NCBI GenBank assembly: GCA_002419285.1
Contig: DIFU01000142.1
Coordinates: 153,981 to 168,916, forward strand
From: Prolixibacteraceae bacterium UBA5740
Lineage (GTDB): Bacteria; Bacteroidota; Bacteroidia; Bacteroidales; Prolixibacteraceae
DNA length: 14,936 nucleotides
Reading direction: 5' to 3'
Positions within the stretch are counted from its first letter, which is position 1. Every line of letters starts with the position of its first letter. Positions 6,721 to 14,489 of the stretch are shown in pieces. The translations under genes were made by a program, and so were the position numbers. The notes under the pieces are model-generated. The model worked only from the letters and a program-made list of their open reading frames with translations, searched no databases and had not been told where the DNA came from.

Positions 6721-9700
6721 TTAGTTTAACCTGATTTGCATGGGGTTGGTGCGCTGCTGGTTTTCCTGGTTCCTTTCCCGCTCCTCAATCTGGTTCAGTC
6801 GCGAAGTGGCCTGTTCAATCACCCCATCGGTGCGGTCGGGATAGTTCTCGATCAGGCTCTTCAGGGTATGCCTGGCCTGGAAGTCATCCTTCCGGGCAAC
6901 ATACACATCGGCGAGCAGGATGAAGCTTTTTGCCAGCCAGAACTGGTGCGGCGTACCTTTGTCGATGTAATCCATCACTTCTTTCTCGGCTGCGTCCAGG
7001 TTTTGCTTCCTGAAATAGATCTCGGCTATCAGGTATTTCGATTCGGCGCCTTCCACCGAATTGGTTTCGGTTGCCACTGAACGGAGGGCGGTTTGTGCCT
7101 GGTCGTAATTGCCCAGCATATAGTATGATTTGGCGATGATGAAGTTGGCTTCACGAAGCAGCTCGACGCTCGATTTCTCTGCCTCTTTCAGCCTGGTGGC
7201 GTTTTCGAGGGCATTACGGTATCTTTCGAGCCTGAAAGCCGACCGCATCTTCCCTGCAATGGCCCTCACCGTGTTCCATTTGTTGTTCGAAACGGTCTCA
7301 AGCCGGTCGTACATTTCCAGGGCCTCATCATATTTTTTGGCATTGTAGAGCAATTCGGATGCCTTGGCCAGGGCGGGTTCACTGAAAATATTCAGGGGCT
7401 GCCGTGCCACGAACAGGTAATTGTCGAGCGACTGGGTATATTGACCGCTGTTGTACAGCGACTCTCCCAGGTAATAGTTGGCGTTGATGATGAAACTGCC
7501 GTTGGGGAATTGCTGCAGGTACCTGCTAAGCTGGTTGGCCGCATTGGGGTCGCCGGCCATGAATTGTTTTTCGGCGGCCTGGTAGGTAATTGAATCCTGG
7601 GCGTTGACGGTCACTGCACTTCCTCCTCCCAATCGTCCGGCATAGGCGAAGTAGGCATCCACATCGTTCATTTCCACATAGCAGTTGCGGATTCCCATCA
7701 GGGCTGCCTGGGCTTCCTGTGTGCCGCCAAATTTCTCGGCCACTTCCTTGTAATATTTAAGCGAATTCTGGTAGTCACCGGTGTTGTAATGGATCAGTCC
7801 CATCTGCAACACTGCCCTCGGGTAATAGGTACTCTGGGCAAACCGGTCAATCAGGATCTGGTATTCCCTTTTTGCTTCATCGTAACGTGCATCCTGCTGG
7901 TAAGTGCGACCCAATTCGAAGTGGGCATCGTCGATGTATGCCGACTGTGGGAAGGTGGCGATCAGGGTCCTCAACCGGGTGATCTTTTCTGCCTGGTTGC
8001 GCTGCAATCCGCTGGTAAAGGCGAGTTGGTAAAGCGAATAATCGGCATCGTATAAATTCAGGGTGTAGGCCTGCTGGTAGTTCCGGATGGCCTCACCGTA
8101 CTCACGCTGCTGGAAATAGGCATCGCCCACACGGTTATAGGCATCGGCTACCTTGGGTGTCTGACGATTTCTGATGGCATTGAGGTACTTCCGGAAGGAG
8201 GATTCCGCCTGTCGGTAGTCTTCGAGCTTAAAGTAGGCATAGCCCAGATTGTAGTGCGCATCGTTGTATTCGGGTATGTTAATGGCACCCGGACTGGTCA
8301 GGAACTGGTTGAATCCGCTGATCGCCGCCGAGTAGTTCCCGCTGCGGTAGAGCGCTTCAGCCCTCCAGAAACGGGCACCTGCCGAAAGTTCGTTCGAATG
8401 GTTGTTTTGCAGCGATTTGTCGAAGTTCTGGATGGCCTGGTCGAAGACCGAGTTGCCAAACAACTCAAGACCACGGTAATAGGTTACCCTTTGGTAGGCC
8501 TGGTTGAGCGCAGTGTTCCGTACCTTGATCTTTTCGATCGATTCAATGGCGTCGCGGTAGTTTTTGGTGACCATGAACACCTCGGTCAGGTACTGGTATG
8601 CGGCTGTATTCCTTTCCGAATTGGGATATTGGGTGATGTAGCGGTCGAATGCCTTGATGGTTTCGTTGAAGGGGGAATACGACAGCTCATAGGTGAGTTT
8701 AGCATAGTTGAAAAGCGCATCTTCGCGGATGCGGTCGTCGAATTCCATCTCCGATGCTGACCCAAAGGCCGCCCTCGCTTTTTCTTTTTGGTTGGTTCTC
8801 ACATAGGCATCGGCCAGGTGGTAAAAGGCGTTCTGCGAGAGCTGGTCATTGCCGCGGGTGGCTCCTTCAAACAGCGCGACCGATTTTTCGTAGGCTCCCG
8901 TATTGTAATAGCTGTATGCCAACAGGTAGTTGTCTTCACGCGATTTTGCCCCGGGTGTTTCATGATAGTATTCCAGAAACTGGATGGCTTCCGAGAAGCG
9001 GCGCAGGTGGAAGTAAGAGTCGCCGACGATCTTGGCCAGCTCGGGCTTATGGGCTTCTTCCACGTCGTTGATGATCGGGACCACATAATTGACCACTTCG
9101 TTGTAGCGTTCCTGTTTGTAATAGATCTGGCTCACATACATGGGAATGACTTTGTTGAAGTTGGGGTCATTCTCCAACTGCCTGAATCCGTCGAGCGCGG
9201 TTTCAAAATTGTCTTTCAGGTAGTTGATATGGGCGTAGTAATAAAGCGCCGGTTTTGCCAGCAGATGGTTCTTGTCCTTGATCGTGACGAATTCATTCGC
9301 GGCCAGGTCAAGCTCCTCGGTCATCATGTAACAATAGCCTGTCATGTACCCGGCCTTGATCTGGTCTTCCTGCGATAACCGCGAACGGTCTACATTGCTG
9401 AACGAACGCAAAGCCATCTTGTGACGCTCTTTCTCAAATTGATATTCACCGTAATAAAAATGGGCGTAGTTGGTGTAGGGACTGTCGGCGTAGTCGTTGA
9501 TGAAATTGGCCAGCAGCTTTTCGCCGGTCACGTGTTCCGAACGCAAAGCCGACAAGGCCATGTAGTAGGTGGCTTCCGAAGTGATTTCCGATTTCTCGTC
9601 GGCCTGCTCCCTGATTTTTTCGAATTGCCGGTAGGCAGCATTGTACTTGCCGGTCCTGAACAATTCCTTCCCCATGGCAATTTCTTTCTGGATGTCGGTA

Positions 9701-9783
9701 AACCAAACCGTTTCCTGGGAAACCGCGGTGCCGATAAAAAGAAAGAATACCCACAATAAGGAGAGTAGTTTTACTGTTTTCAT
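6721..9783 (-). CDS. Large secreted tetratricopeptide-repeat protein
   Basis: 1020 residues from ATG 9783, which opens with a good signal peptide (MKTVKLLSLLWVFFLFIGTA, cleavage near VSQ). The frame extends 17 residues further to an ATG at 9834, but that would bury the signal peptide behind a polar segment. The rest is an almost continuous array of TPR units, more than twenty by eye. Clear examples are AHYNLGYAYFKLEDYRQAES, DAYNRVGDAYFQQREYGEAI, AHFELGRTYQQDARYDEAKR and AVLQMGLIHYNTGDYQNSLK. Some units resemble the YbgF/CpoB and outer-membrane-lipoprotein (BamD-like) TPR type. There is no lipobox cysteine after the signal peptide, so it should be soluble in the periplasm or peripherally membrane-bound. 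TPR solenoids are scaffolds for protein-protein contacts; linkage to the outer-membrane barrel 18 bp downstream suggests that as a partner. The C-terminal ~20 residues are Gln/Asn/Arg-rich. No enzymatic domain is seen. Confidence 0.85.
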   Translation of the reverse strand: MKTVKLLSLLWVFFLFIGTAVSQETVWFTDIQKEIAMGKELFRTGKYNAAYRQFEKIREQADEKSEITSEATYYMALSALRSEHVTGEKLLANFINDYADSPYTNYAHFYYGEYQFEKERHKMALRSFSNVDRSRLSQEDQIKAGYMTGYCYMMTEELDLAANEFVTIKDKNHLLAKPALYYYAHINYLKDNFETALDGFRQLENDPNFNKVIPMYVSQIYYKQERYNEVVNYVVPIINDVEEAHKPELAKIVGDSYFHLRRFSEAIQFLEYYHETPGAKSREDNYLLAYSYYNTGAYEKSVALFEGATRGNDQLSQNAFYHLADAYVRTNQKEKARAAFGSASEMEFDDRIREDALFNYAKLTYELSYSPFNETIKAFDRYITQYPNSERNTAAYQYLTEVFMVTKNYRDAIESIEKIKVRNTALNQAYQRVTYYRGLELFGNSVFDQAIQNFDKSLQNNHSNELSAGARFWRAEALYRSGNYSAAISGFNQFLTSPGAINIPEYNDAHYNLGYAYFKLEDYRQAESSFRKYLNAIRNRQTPKVADAYNRVGDAYFQQREYGEAIRNYQQAYTLNLYDADYSLYQLAFTSGLQRNQAEKITRLRTLIATFPQSAYIDDAHFELGRTYQQDARYDEAKREYQILIDRFAQSTYYPRAVLQMGLIHYNTGDYQNSLKYYKEVAEKFGGTQEAQAALMGIRNCYVEMNDVDAYFAYAGRLGGGSAVTVNAQDSITYQAAEKQFMAGDPNAANQLSRYLQQFPNGSFIINANYYLGESLYNSGQYTQSLDNYLFVARQPLNIFSEPALAKASELLYNAKKYDEALEMYDRLETVSNNKWNTVRAIAGKMRSAFRLERYRNALENATRLKEAEKSSVELLREANFIIAKSYYMLGNYDQAQTALRSVATETNSVEGAESKYLIAEIYFRKQNLDAAEKEVMDYIDKGTPHQFWLAKSFILLADVYVARKDDFQARHTLKSLIENYPDRTDGVIEQATSRLNQIEERERNQENQQRTNPMQIRLN

Positions 9784-10084
9784 ATTCATGATGTCGCTGT
9801 TATTTTCACAAATGTCATTTATTGGCCAATGCATATCCTGACCGGTTTTTCAGGGCCGAACCCATCAACCCTTAGTCCCGTGCATCGTCCTGGTGGCTTT
9901 CAGGCCTTTGCCACAGCAAATGTTGTGCCGCCCCATTAAAATTTAAACTAAATTAATATAGTAACGATGGCGGGAGTCTTATATTACATGGAATTTCTCA
10001 ACAAAAAACTGTTTATTACTTTAGCCATAACCGCTGGAGGGTTGAAAAGTTTAGGCTATTTTCGTAAGGTAATTTCTTGTATTC
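9784..10084. other. Divergent intergenic region between the TPR gene and ftsE
   Basis: About 300 bases without a gene. It holds weak -7 candidates for the TPR gene on the minus strand (GACATTTG at 9809-9816 and AACATTTG at 9917-9924, each 7 of 8 matches to TAnnTTTG) and one for ftsE on the plus strand (10057-10064). Small inverted repeats occur (CCTGA at 9837-9841 with TCAGG at 9850-9854; GTGGC/GCCAC flanking 9895-9915), but none is strong enough to call a terminator or riboswitch. An AT-rich stretch lies at 9935-9960. I see no tRNA or small ORF with coding character. Confidence 0.5.
10057..10064 (+). promoter_or_regulatory. Possible ftsE -7 box
   Basis: TATTTTCG matches TAnnTTTG at 7 of 8 positions and lies 21 bases before the ftsE ATG. 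There is no convincing -33 element, so this is a weak call. Confidence 0.25.
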
Positions 10085-10813
10085 ATGGATAACAACGAAG
10101 TAATACGTCTCGAAGGCGCCGAAATCTACCAGGAAGAGAACATGGTGTTGCAGGATGTGAACCTGCAGGTGATGCAGGGGGAGTTCGTCTACATCATCGG
10201 ACGGGTAGGTACCGGTAAGTCGAGCCTCATCAAGACCCTGAATGCCGAAATTCCGCTGACGGTCGGTTCGGGAGTGGTGGCAGGGTATCACCTGCATAAC
10301 CTGAAACGCCGCGATATCCCGATGCTTCGCCGTAAGCTGGGGGTGATCTTCCAGGATTTCCGCTTGTTGTCCGACCGCACGGTGGGTGCCAACCTCGAGT
10401 TTGTATTGAAGGCCACAGGCTGGAAAAAGGATAAGGTGATCACCGAAAGGGCCATCGAAATGCTGACGATGGTCGGGATGGAGCGCTATTTCCACAAAAT
10501 GCCCCACCAGTTGTCGGGGGGCGAACAACAAAGGGTGGTCATCGCCCGTGCGCTGCTGAATGATCCATTGGTTTTGCTGGCCGATGAGCCTACCGGGAAC
10601 CTCGACCCGGAAACCTCTGAACAGATCCTCTCCCTGCTGATGAAACTCAACCAGGAAGGCAAGACCATCGTCATGGCAACCCACGATTATCCCCTGATAG
10701 GGCGACACAAGGCGCGTACCCTGGTGTGCGAAAAATATTGTCTGGTTGATGCTTCCAAAGCCAGCGGACAGATCGATTTCGACGAGTTGCTGGCCAGCTC
10801 CGGACTGGCCTGA
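10085..10813 (+). CDS. ftsE: Cell-division ATP-binding protein FtsE
   Basis: FtsE is the cytoplasmic ATPase that, with the membrane protein FtsX, activates peptidoglycan hydrolases at the division site. The 242-residue protein has all ABC-ATPase motifs: Walker A GRVGTGKS at 39-46, Q-loop Gln90, signature LSGGEQQR at 143-150, Walker B VLLADE at 163-168 with DEPTGNLDP following, and switch His200. The sequence (DVNLQVMQGEFVYIIGRVGT, MLRRKLGVIFQDFRLLSDRT) is of the FtsE type rather than the closely related LolD or MacB type. ftsX is not beside it; the next gene is convergent. In Bacteroidota ftsX is commonly located elsewhere, with uppP and truB, so this separation is lineage-typical. The stop is one base from the stop of fprA. 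Confidence 0.92.
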   Translation: MDNNEVIRLEGAEIYQEENMVLQDVNLQVMQGEFVYIIGRVGTGKSSLIKTLNAEIPLTVGSGVVAGYHLHNLKRRDIPMLRRKLGVIFQDFRLLSDRTVGANLEFVLKATGWKKDKVITERAIEMLTMVGMERYFHKMPHQLSGGEQQRVVIARALLNDPLVLLADEPTGNLDPETSEQILSLLMKLNQEGKTIVMATHDYPLIGRHKARTLVCEKYCLVDASKASGQIDFDELLASSGLA

Positions 10814-10814
10814 T

Positions 10815-12002
10815 TTATCCTTTCAACCGGTCGGCCATCGCATCGGCCAAGGCAACCAGCTCTTCGCGGGTCGACACTTTCAGGTTTCCTTTTTCTTCAA
10901 TCGGGTCATGCACCAGGTCCCACTGTATGCTGTCGGCAAAGGCCATCAGGTTCTTCACGCCGCCGCCGTTCCACGAGTAATTCCCGAAGATTCCCAGCAA
11001 ATGGTTTTTGATGCCCATGTGGGCAATGGTCGAAATCAGGGTTTCCACGTTGGGGAAGAGTGCGTTGTTGTAGGCACAGCTGCCCACGATGAATCCCTTG
11101 TACTTGAATATGTCGTTGATGATGTAGCTGGAGTGCGTTTTGGATGAATCGTACACCCTGATGTTTTTGATGCCCCGTTCGGCCAGTCGGCGGGCAACGG
11201 TCTCGGCCATTTTCTGTGTGTTGCCGTACATCGATCCGTATACGATCACCACGCCTTCGTCCATTTCGTAGTTGCTCCACTTGTTGTAACGACTCAAAAC
11301 CCAGTTCAGGTCGGTGCGCCAAATCGGGCCATGCGTGGCCGCAATCATTTTGATCTCCAGATCGGCCAGTTTCTTGATGGCCCGCTGGGTGTGGGCACAG
11401 TATTTTCCCACAATGTTGGTGAAATAACGCATCACCTCCACCTCATAAAAATCGAGGTTGATTTCGTCGTCGAAGATGCCGCCGTCGAGGGTGCCGTAGC
11501 TACCGAAGGCATCGCCCGAGAAGAGGATTTTGTTGTCAATTTCGTAGGTCACCATGGTTTCGGGCCAGTGTACCATCGGGATGGCGCGGAACTGCAGACG
11601 GGTCTTCCCGAGCGACAGGATGTCGTCGTCCTTTACCTCGAGGGTGTGGGCCGGCTTCAGGTAATAACTTTCCACAAATCCGAAAGTCTTTTTGTTGCCC
11701 ACCAGAATGATGTCAGGGTATTTGGTGACCAATGCCTTCAGGGCTCCCGAGTGGTCGGGTTCCATGTGGTTGATGATCAGGTAGTCGACTTTCCGGTCGC
11801 CAATGATCAGCTCCACCTGGTCGAGGTAGTCGTCGATGAACTGCCGCTCTACGGTGTCGACGAGCGCGATCTTTTCATCCACGATCAGGTATGAATTATA
11901 GGAGACCCCATGCGGAATGGGCCAGATATTTTCAAACAGGGCGGTTCGGCGGTCGTTGAATCCCAGAAAATGGATATTGTCTGTCAGATTTGTCTGCAAC
12001 AT
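10815..12002 (-). CDS. fprA: A-type flavodiiron protein (O2/NO reductase)
   Basis: 395 residues with two domains. A metallo-beta-lactamase-like domain (1-~245) binds a di-iron site, and a flavodoxin domain (from ~250) has an FMN-binding VYGSMYGNTQ loop at 254-263. The iron ligands are all present: His79, Glu81, Asp83 and His84 in NHMEPDHSG, His145 in MVHWPETM, Asp164 in FSGDAFGSYG and His224 in AATHGPIW. These proteins reduce O2 to water and/or NO to N2O in the cytoplasm of anaerobes, fed by rubredoxin or another donor. There is no fused rubredoxin or flavin reductase domain, hence class A. The frame is open to an ATG at 12029, but that codon lies inside the predicted -7 box, so I placed the start at ATG 12002. 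The gene is probably monocistronic. Confidence 0.95.
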   Translation of the reverse strand: MLQTNLTDNIHFLGFNDRRTALFENIWPIPHGVSYNSYLIVDEKIALVDTVERQFIDDYLDQVELIIGDRKVDYLIINHMEPDHSGALKALVTKYPDIILVGNKKTFGFVESYYLKPAHTLEVKDDDILSLGKTRLQFRAIPMVHWPETMVTYEIDNKILFSGDAFGSYGTLDGGIFDDEINLDFYEVEVMRYFTNIVGKYCAHTQRAIKKLADLEIKMIAATHGPIWRTDLNWVLSRYNKWSNYEMDEGVVIVYGSMYGNTQKMAETVARRLAERGIKNIRVYDSSKTHSSYIINDIFKYKGFIVGSCAYNNALFPNVETLISTIAHMGIKNHLLGIFGNYSWNGGGVKNLMAFADSIQWDLVHDPIEEKGNLKVSTREELVALADAMADRLKG

Positions 12003-12026
12003 GGTTTTTGCTTTAGATTTCGGGGC

Positions 12027-12034
12027 CAAAAATA
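12027..12034 (-). promoter_or_regulatory. Predicted -7 box of the fprA promoter
   Basis: On the minus strand this reads TATTTTTG, a perfect TAnnTTTG match, 25 bases before the fprA ATG at 12002, implying a leader of about 20 nt. No clear -33 box is visible. The 93-base gap between mltG and fprA holds no convincing terminator, so read-through from mltG is also possible. Confidence 0.5.
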
Positions 12035-12095
12035 GTAAAATTCACCCACAGAGTGGTATCCGCTTCCTTAAATCAGGCGGGTCGAACCATCCGTT

Positions 12096-13154
12096 TTACT
12101 GATATATTTTCCGTTCGTTCAGGGCTGCCCGGTATTTTTCGGCGTTGATGTTGTGCTCGGCATTGGTGCGGGCGAAGGCATGGTATCCCGAGAAATCGTC
12201 ACGGGCACAGAAATAATAGTAGTTGTGTTCTTCGTAATTGAGTACGGCATCGATCGACGAAATTTCGGGAAAGGTGATGGGACCGGGGGGCAGACCGGCA
12301 TTTTTATAGGTATTGTAGGGCGACTCGACTTCGAGATGGCTGAAAAGGATGCGTTGCAGGGTCACGTCGCCCACCGCAAATTTCACGGTCGGGTCGGCCT
12401 GCAGCAGCATGCCCCGCTTGAGGCGGTTGATATAGACTCCGGCCACCCGGGCTTTCTCGTCGGCTTTCGCGGTCTCCTCCTGCACGATCGATGCCAGGGT
12501 GGCGACTTCGGTTGGGGTAAGTCCAAGTGCTTCGGCTTTCTTTTTCCGTGCTTCATCCCAGAACCGGACATATTCCACGTTCATGCGATCGGCAAACTCT
12601 TCGGCCGAGGTGGTCCAGTAGAATTCGTAGGTATTGGGGATAAACATCGAAAGGAAGGTTTCGGGCGTGAATCCGTATTTTCCGGCCGTTCCGGGCGTGA
12701 ACAGATCCGCAACCGAGGCACTGTCGGCCTGCAGGTAGTTGCTCACCACCGCAGCCAGCTGCTCATGTGTCCGTATGTTGTTAAAGATGAGGCTAACGGG
12801 TTCCTGGAGGCCTGCCCGCAGTATATTGACCATCTCGTTGTTGTTCATCCCCTGTTTGAAGTGGAACCGTCCGGGCCTTACCACTTGGTGGTAGTCCTTT
12901 TTGCGGGCCGTCCAGCGAAAGGCTTTCAGGTTGAACAGCACATCGTTTTGCTCCATCGAGTCGAGCACCGCGTCGAAGGTGGTTCCTTTTTCCACAAACA
13001 ACACGTAGTCGTTTTTCACGTTCGGGTCAAAAATATAACCAAATAGCTGCCATGCCCTGAGTCCGGCAATCACCAACGCTACCAGCACCCCGCCTATGAC
13101 GTACTTTCCCATCCGGGGCATCCGGTTGATTTTATTCTTTTGTTCGAGACTCAT
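12096..13154 (-). CDS. mltG: Endolytic murein transglycosylase MltG (YceG-like)
   Basis: MltG cleaves nascent glycan strands in the periplasm and so sets glycan chain length. The 352-residue protein has a short basic cytoplasmic N-terminus, one membrane helix at about 17-35 (YVIGGVLVALVIAGL), a LysM-like region (VEKGTTFDAVLDSMEQNDV), then the YceG catalytic domain. The active-site motif is TLASIVQEETAKADE with the catalytic Glu most likely Glu227. Other signatures are MLLQADPTVKFA and SPYNTYKNAGLPPGPI. The frame extends 16 residues upstream to 13202, overlapping the glycosyltransferase gene, but that part is not family-like and ATG 13154 is 4 nt after the glycosyltransferase stop. The close spacing suggests co-transcription and coupling with the upstream gene. 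Assignment is firm. Confidence 0.95.
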   Translation of the reverse strand: MSLEQKNKINRMPRMGKYVIGGVLVALVIAGLRAWQLFGYIFDPNVKNDYVLFVEKGTTFDAVLDSMEQNDVLFNLKAFRWTARKKDYHQVVRPGRFHFKQGMNNNEMVNILRAGLQEPVSLIFNNIRTHEQLAAVVSNYLQADSASVADLFTPGTAGKYGFTPETFLSMFIPNTYEFYWTTSAEEFADRMNVEYVRFWDEARKKKAEALGLTPTEVATLASIVQEETAKADEKARVAGVYINRLKRGMLLQADPTVKFAVGDVTLQRILFSHLEVESPYNTYKNAGLPPGPITFPEISSIDAVLNYEEHNYYYFCARDDFSGYHAFARTNAEHNINAEKYRAALNERKIYQ

Positions 13155-13158
13155 GTGT

Positions 13159-14286
13159 TCACTGTTTGAATGCAAAGATAACGAGTTTTGAAAAAGCATC
13201 AAGCAGTACCTTTTCCTCGTTTTCCCAGGTCAGCTCATTCGCTGCCCGTTCGAGGCCGCGAAGCCATTCGGTACGCAGGGAGGTGACGAACAGGGCGGTG
13301 CGGAAATGGCTGGCCAGGGTTTGCGGTTGATTCGATGTGGCAATCATTCCGATGCCATATTGCTCCACAATCCTGCGCATTTCGGGAAGGTCGCTTACCA
13401 CCACGGGGATTCTTGCCTGTATGTAGTCAAAGAGTTTGTTGGGAAGGGCATAACGGTAGTTGAGGCCCAGGTCTTCCTCAACCGAGATGCCCAGACTCGC
13501 GGTGCGGGTCAACCGGGTTAGCTGATCCAGCGTAAGACGGCCCTTGAAGGTGACGTTGCCGGTGGTGCTTTGGGCTGCCATTTGTTTCAGGTCCTGCTCT
13601 ATGTCGCCTGCCCCGGCAATGACCAGTTGGGCCTCGGGCAGGAATTCCATCGCCCGGATGGCCGATTCGAGTCCGCGCCCCTTGTTGAGGGCTCCCTGGT
13701 AAATGATGACCGGCCTGGAACCCACATCCGGGCTGGTTGGCGTAATCGGTTGGCTGTTTCTTGCCGGCAGGTTGCGCACCACCCTGAAGGGAATACCATA
13801 TTGTTTATAATAGTGATCGGCAATCGACGGACTCACGGTGAAGGCCAGGGCGACATGGGGGAGGCATTTCCTTTCGATCCATTGCCATATTTTCCGGACG
13901 CGCGGACGGTCAACCAGTTCGGGCACCCCGGTAAACAGCTCATGACTGTCGTACACCACCGGAATCCTTTTGAGTTTTCCTGCGAGTACGTTGGCCACGA
14001 GGGTATCCAGGTCGTTGGCCAGCAATACATCCGCTCCCGAAAACAGCAACCTGAAAAACAACCTGACGTTATACTCCGCATAAAACTGGGGCCCTTTCCT
14101 GAACCACAGGTGCATCCTTCGGGTTTCATAAGCCCGTGGCGCCAGCACCGGCGAATCCTGATACCTCCGTCCCGTCAGCACCACCTGGTACCCCATCTTT
14201 CCCAATGAGGTACACACCTTATCGACCCGGTTGTCGGTTACCAGGTCGGTGGTCACCGACGAATAAATAGTCAAAGAGGATGACAT
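13159..14286 (-). CDS. GT4-type glycosyltransferase (GT-B fold), start inside a repeat array
   Basis: The 375-residue protein from ATG 14286 has the GT-B layout. The N-terminal acceptor domain begins at once with strand LTIYSSVTTD and includes DNRVDKVCTSLGKMGYQV and VVYDSHELFTG (110-120). The C-terminal nucleotide-sugar domain has VIIYQGALNKGRGLE (193-207), LVIAGAGD (221-228) and the GT4 segment LPNKLFDYIQARIPVVVSDL (281-300). It probably adds a sugar to a surface glycan or glycolipid in the cytoplasm; donor and acceptor are unknown. The frame stays open upstream through four 18-bp repeats, each with an in-frame ATG (14340, 14322, 14304, 14286), to a TTG at 14376. I chose 14286 because the fold starts there; earlier starts would add hexapeptide repeats of the type M-(T/S)-S-x-x-(K/R). 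It is followed by mltG after 4 nt. Confidence 0.88.
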   Translation of the reverse strand: MSSSLTIYSSVTTDLVTDNRVDKVCTSLGKMGYQVVLTGRRYQDSPVLAPRAYETRRMHLWFRKGPQFYAEYNVRLFFRLLFSGADVLLANDLDTLVANVLAGKLKRIPVVYDSHELFTGVPELVDRPRVRKIWQWIERKCLPHVALAFTVSPSIADHYYKQYGIPFRVVRNLPARNSQPITPTSPDVGSRPVIIYQGALNKGRGLESAIRAMEFLPEAQLVIAGAGDIEQDLKQMAAQSTTGNVTFKGRLTLDQLTRLTRTASLGISVEEDLGLNYRYALPNKLFDYIQARIPVVVSDLPEMRRIVEQYGIGMIATSNQPQTLASHFRTALFVTSLRTEWLRGLERAANELTWENEEKVLLDAFSKLVIFAFKQ

Positions 14287-14348
14287 CTTTTTAAAGGATG
14301 ACATCCTTGGCAAGGATGTCATCCTCTTAGAAGATGTCATCCTGTCGA
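14277..14348. repeat. Four tandem 18-bp palindromic repeats at the glycosyltransferase start
   Basis: Units begin at 14277, 14295, 14313 and 14331, exactly 18 bases apart: AGGATGACATCTTTTTAA, AGGATGACATCCTTGGCA, AGGATGTCATCCTCTTAG and AAGATGTCATCCTGTCGA. The shared core AGGATG(A/T)CATCCT is itself a palindrome around the central base. Units 1-2 (14277-14309) are also the inverted complement of units 3-4 (14311-14343): 15 perfect inner pairs, 11 perfect outer pairs and 4 of 7 between, so 30 of 33 positions can pair around G14310. The array spans the likely start codon of the glycosyltransferase and lies in its presumed mRNA leader. It resembles REP/BIME-type elements, and a RAYT-like transposase gene lies just beyond. 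Sequence structure is directly visible; the REP interpretation is inference. Confidence 0.9.
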
Positions 14349-14412
14349 AATTATCTGTAATTGCAATGCGAAGCAAAATATGACTTCTTAAACTACCAAA
14401 ACTTAGCTATTT

Positions 14413-14420
14413 CAAATATA
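14413..14420 (-). promoter_or_regulatory. Predicted -7 box of the glycosyltransferase-mltG unit
   Basis: On the minus strand this reads TATATTTG, a perfect TAnnTTTG box. A TTTAG about 22 bases upstream is a weak -33 candidate. Transcription would begin near 14405, so the repeat array at 14277-14348 would be in the 5' leader, about 120 nt long up to ATG 14286. The box lies between the array and the palindromes at 14428-14457. Confidence 0.45.
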
Positions 14421-14427
14421 TTGTAAA

Positions 14428-14457
14428 TGGATGATATCCTGACTAAATAATCATCCA
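14428..14457. repeat. Divergent fifth copy of the palindrome, part of a hairpin after the transposase gene
   Basis: TGGATGATATCCT at 14428-14440 differs from the array core AGGATGACATCCT at two positions. TGGATGAT at 14428-14435 also pairs perfectly with ATCATCCA at 14450-14457 across a 14-nt loop, and pairing extends outward with one mismatch. A further short inverted pair, ATCC at 14471-14474 with GGAT at 14480-14483, lies between this and the transposase stop. The set sits in the 3' flank of the transposase gene, where IS200/IS605-like and RAYT-associated hairpins are expected. Confidence 0.6.
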
Positions 14458-14489
14458 CTTTATGTATATGATCCTATTCGGATGGATTA

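Noticed and set aside
9784..9834. 17-residue upstream extension of the TPR protein
   Set aside because: It would place a polar segment before a perfect signal peptide that starts at ATG 9783.
9835..9915. Short inverted repeats upstream of the TPR gene considered as a riboswitch or terminator
   Set aside because: Stems are only about 5 bp with 8-12-nt loops and no U-tract; such pairs are expected by chance.
12003..12029. 9-residue upstream extension of the flavodiiron protein
   Set aside because: The upstream ATG lies within the predicted -7 box, and the di-iron ligand numbering fits the family best from ATG 12002.
14277..14348. Tandem array considered as a CRISPR
   Set aside because: Units are only 18 bp with no 30-40-bp unique spacers; the 5-7-bp variable parts are too short, and no cas gene is in view.
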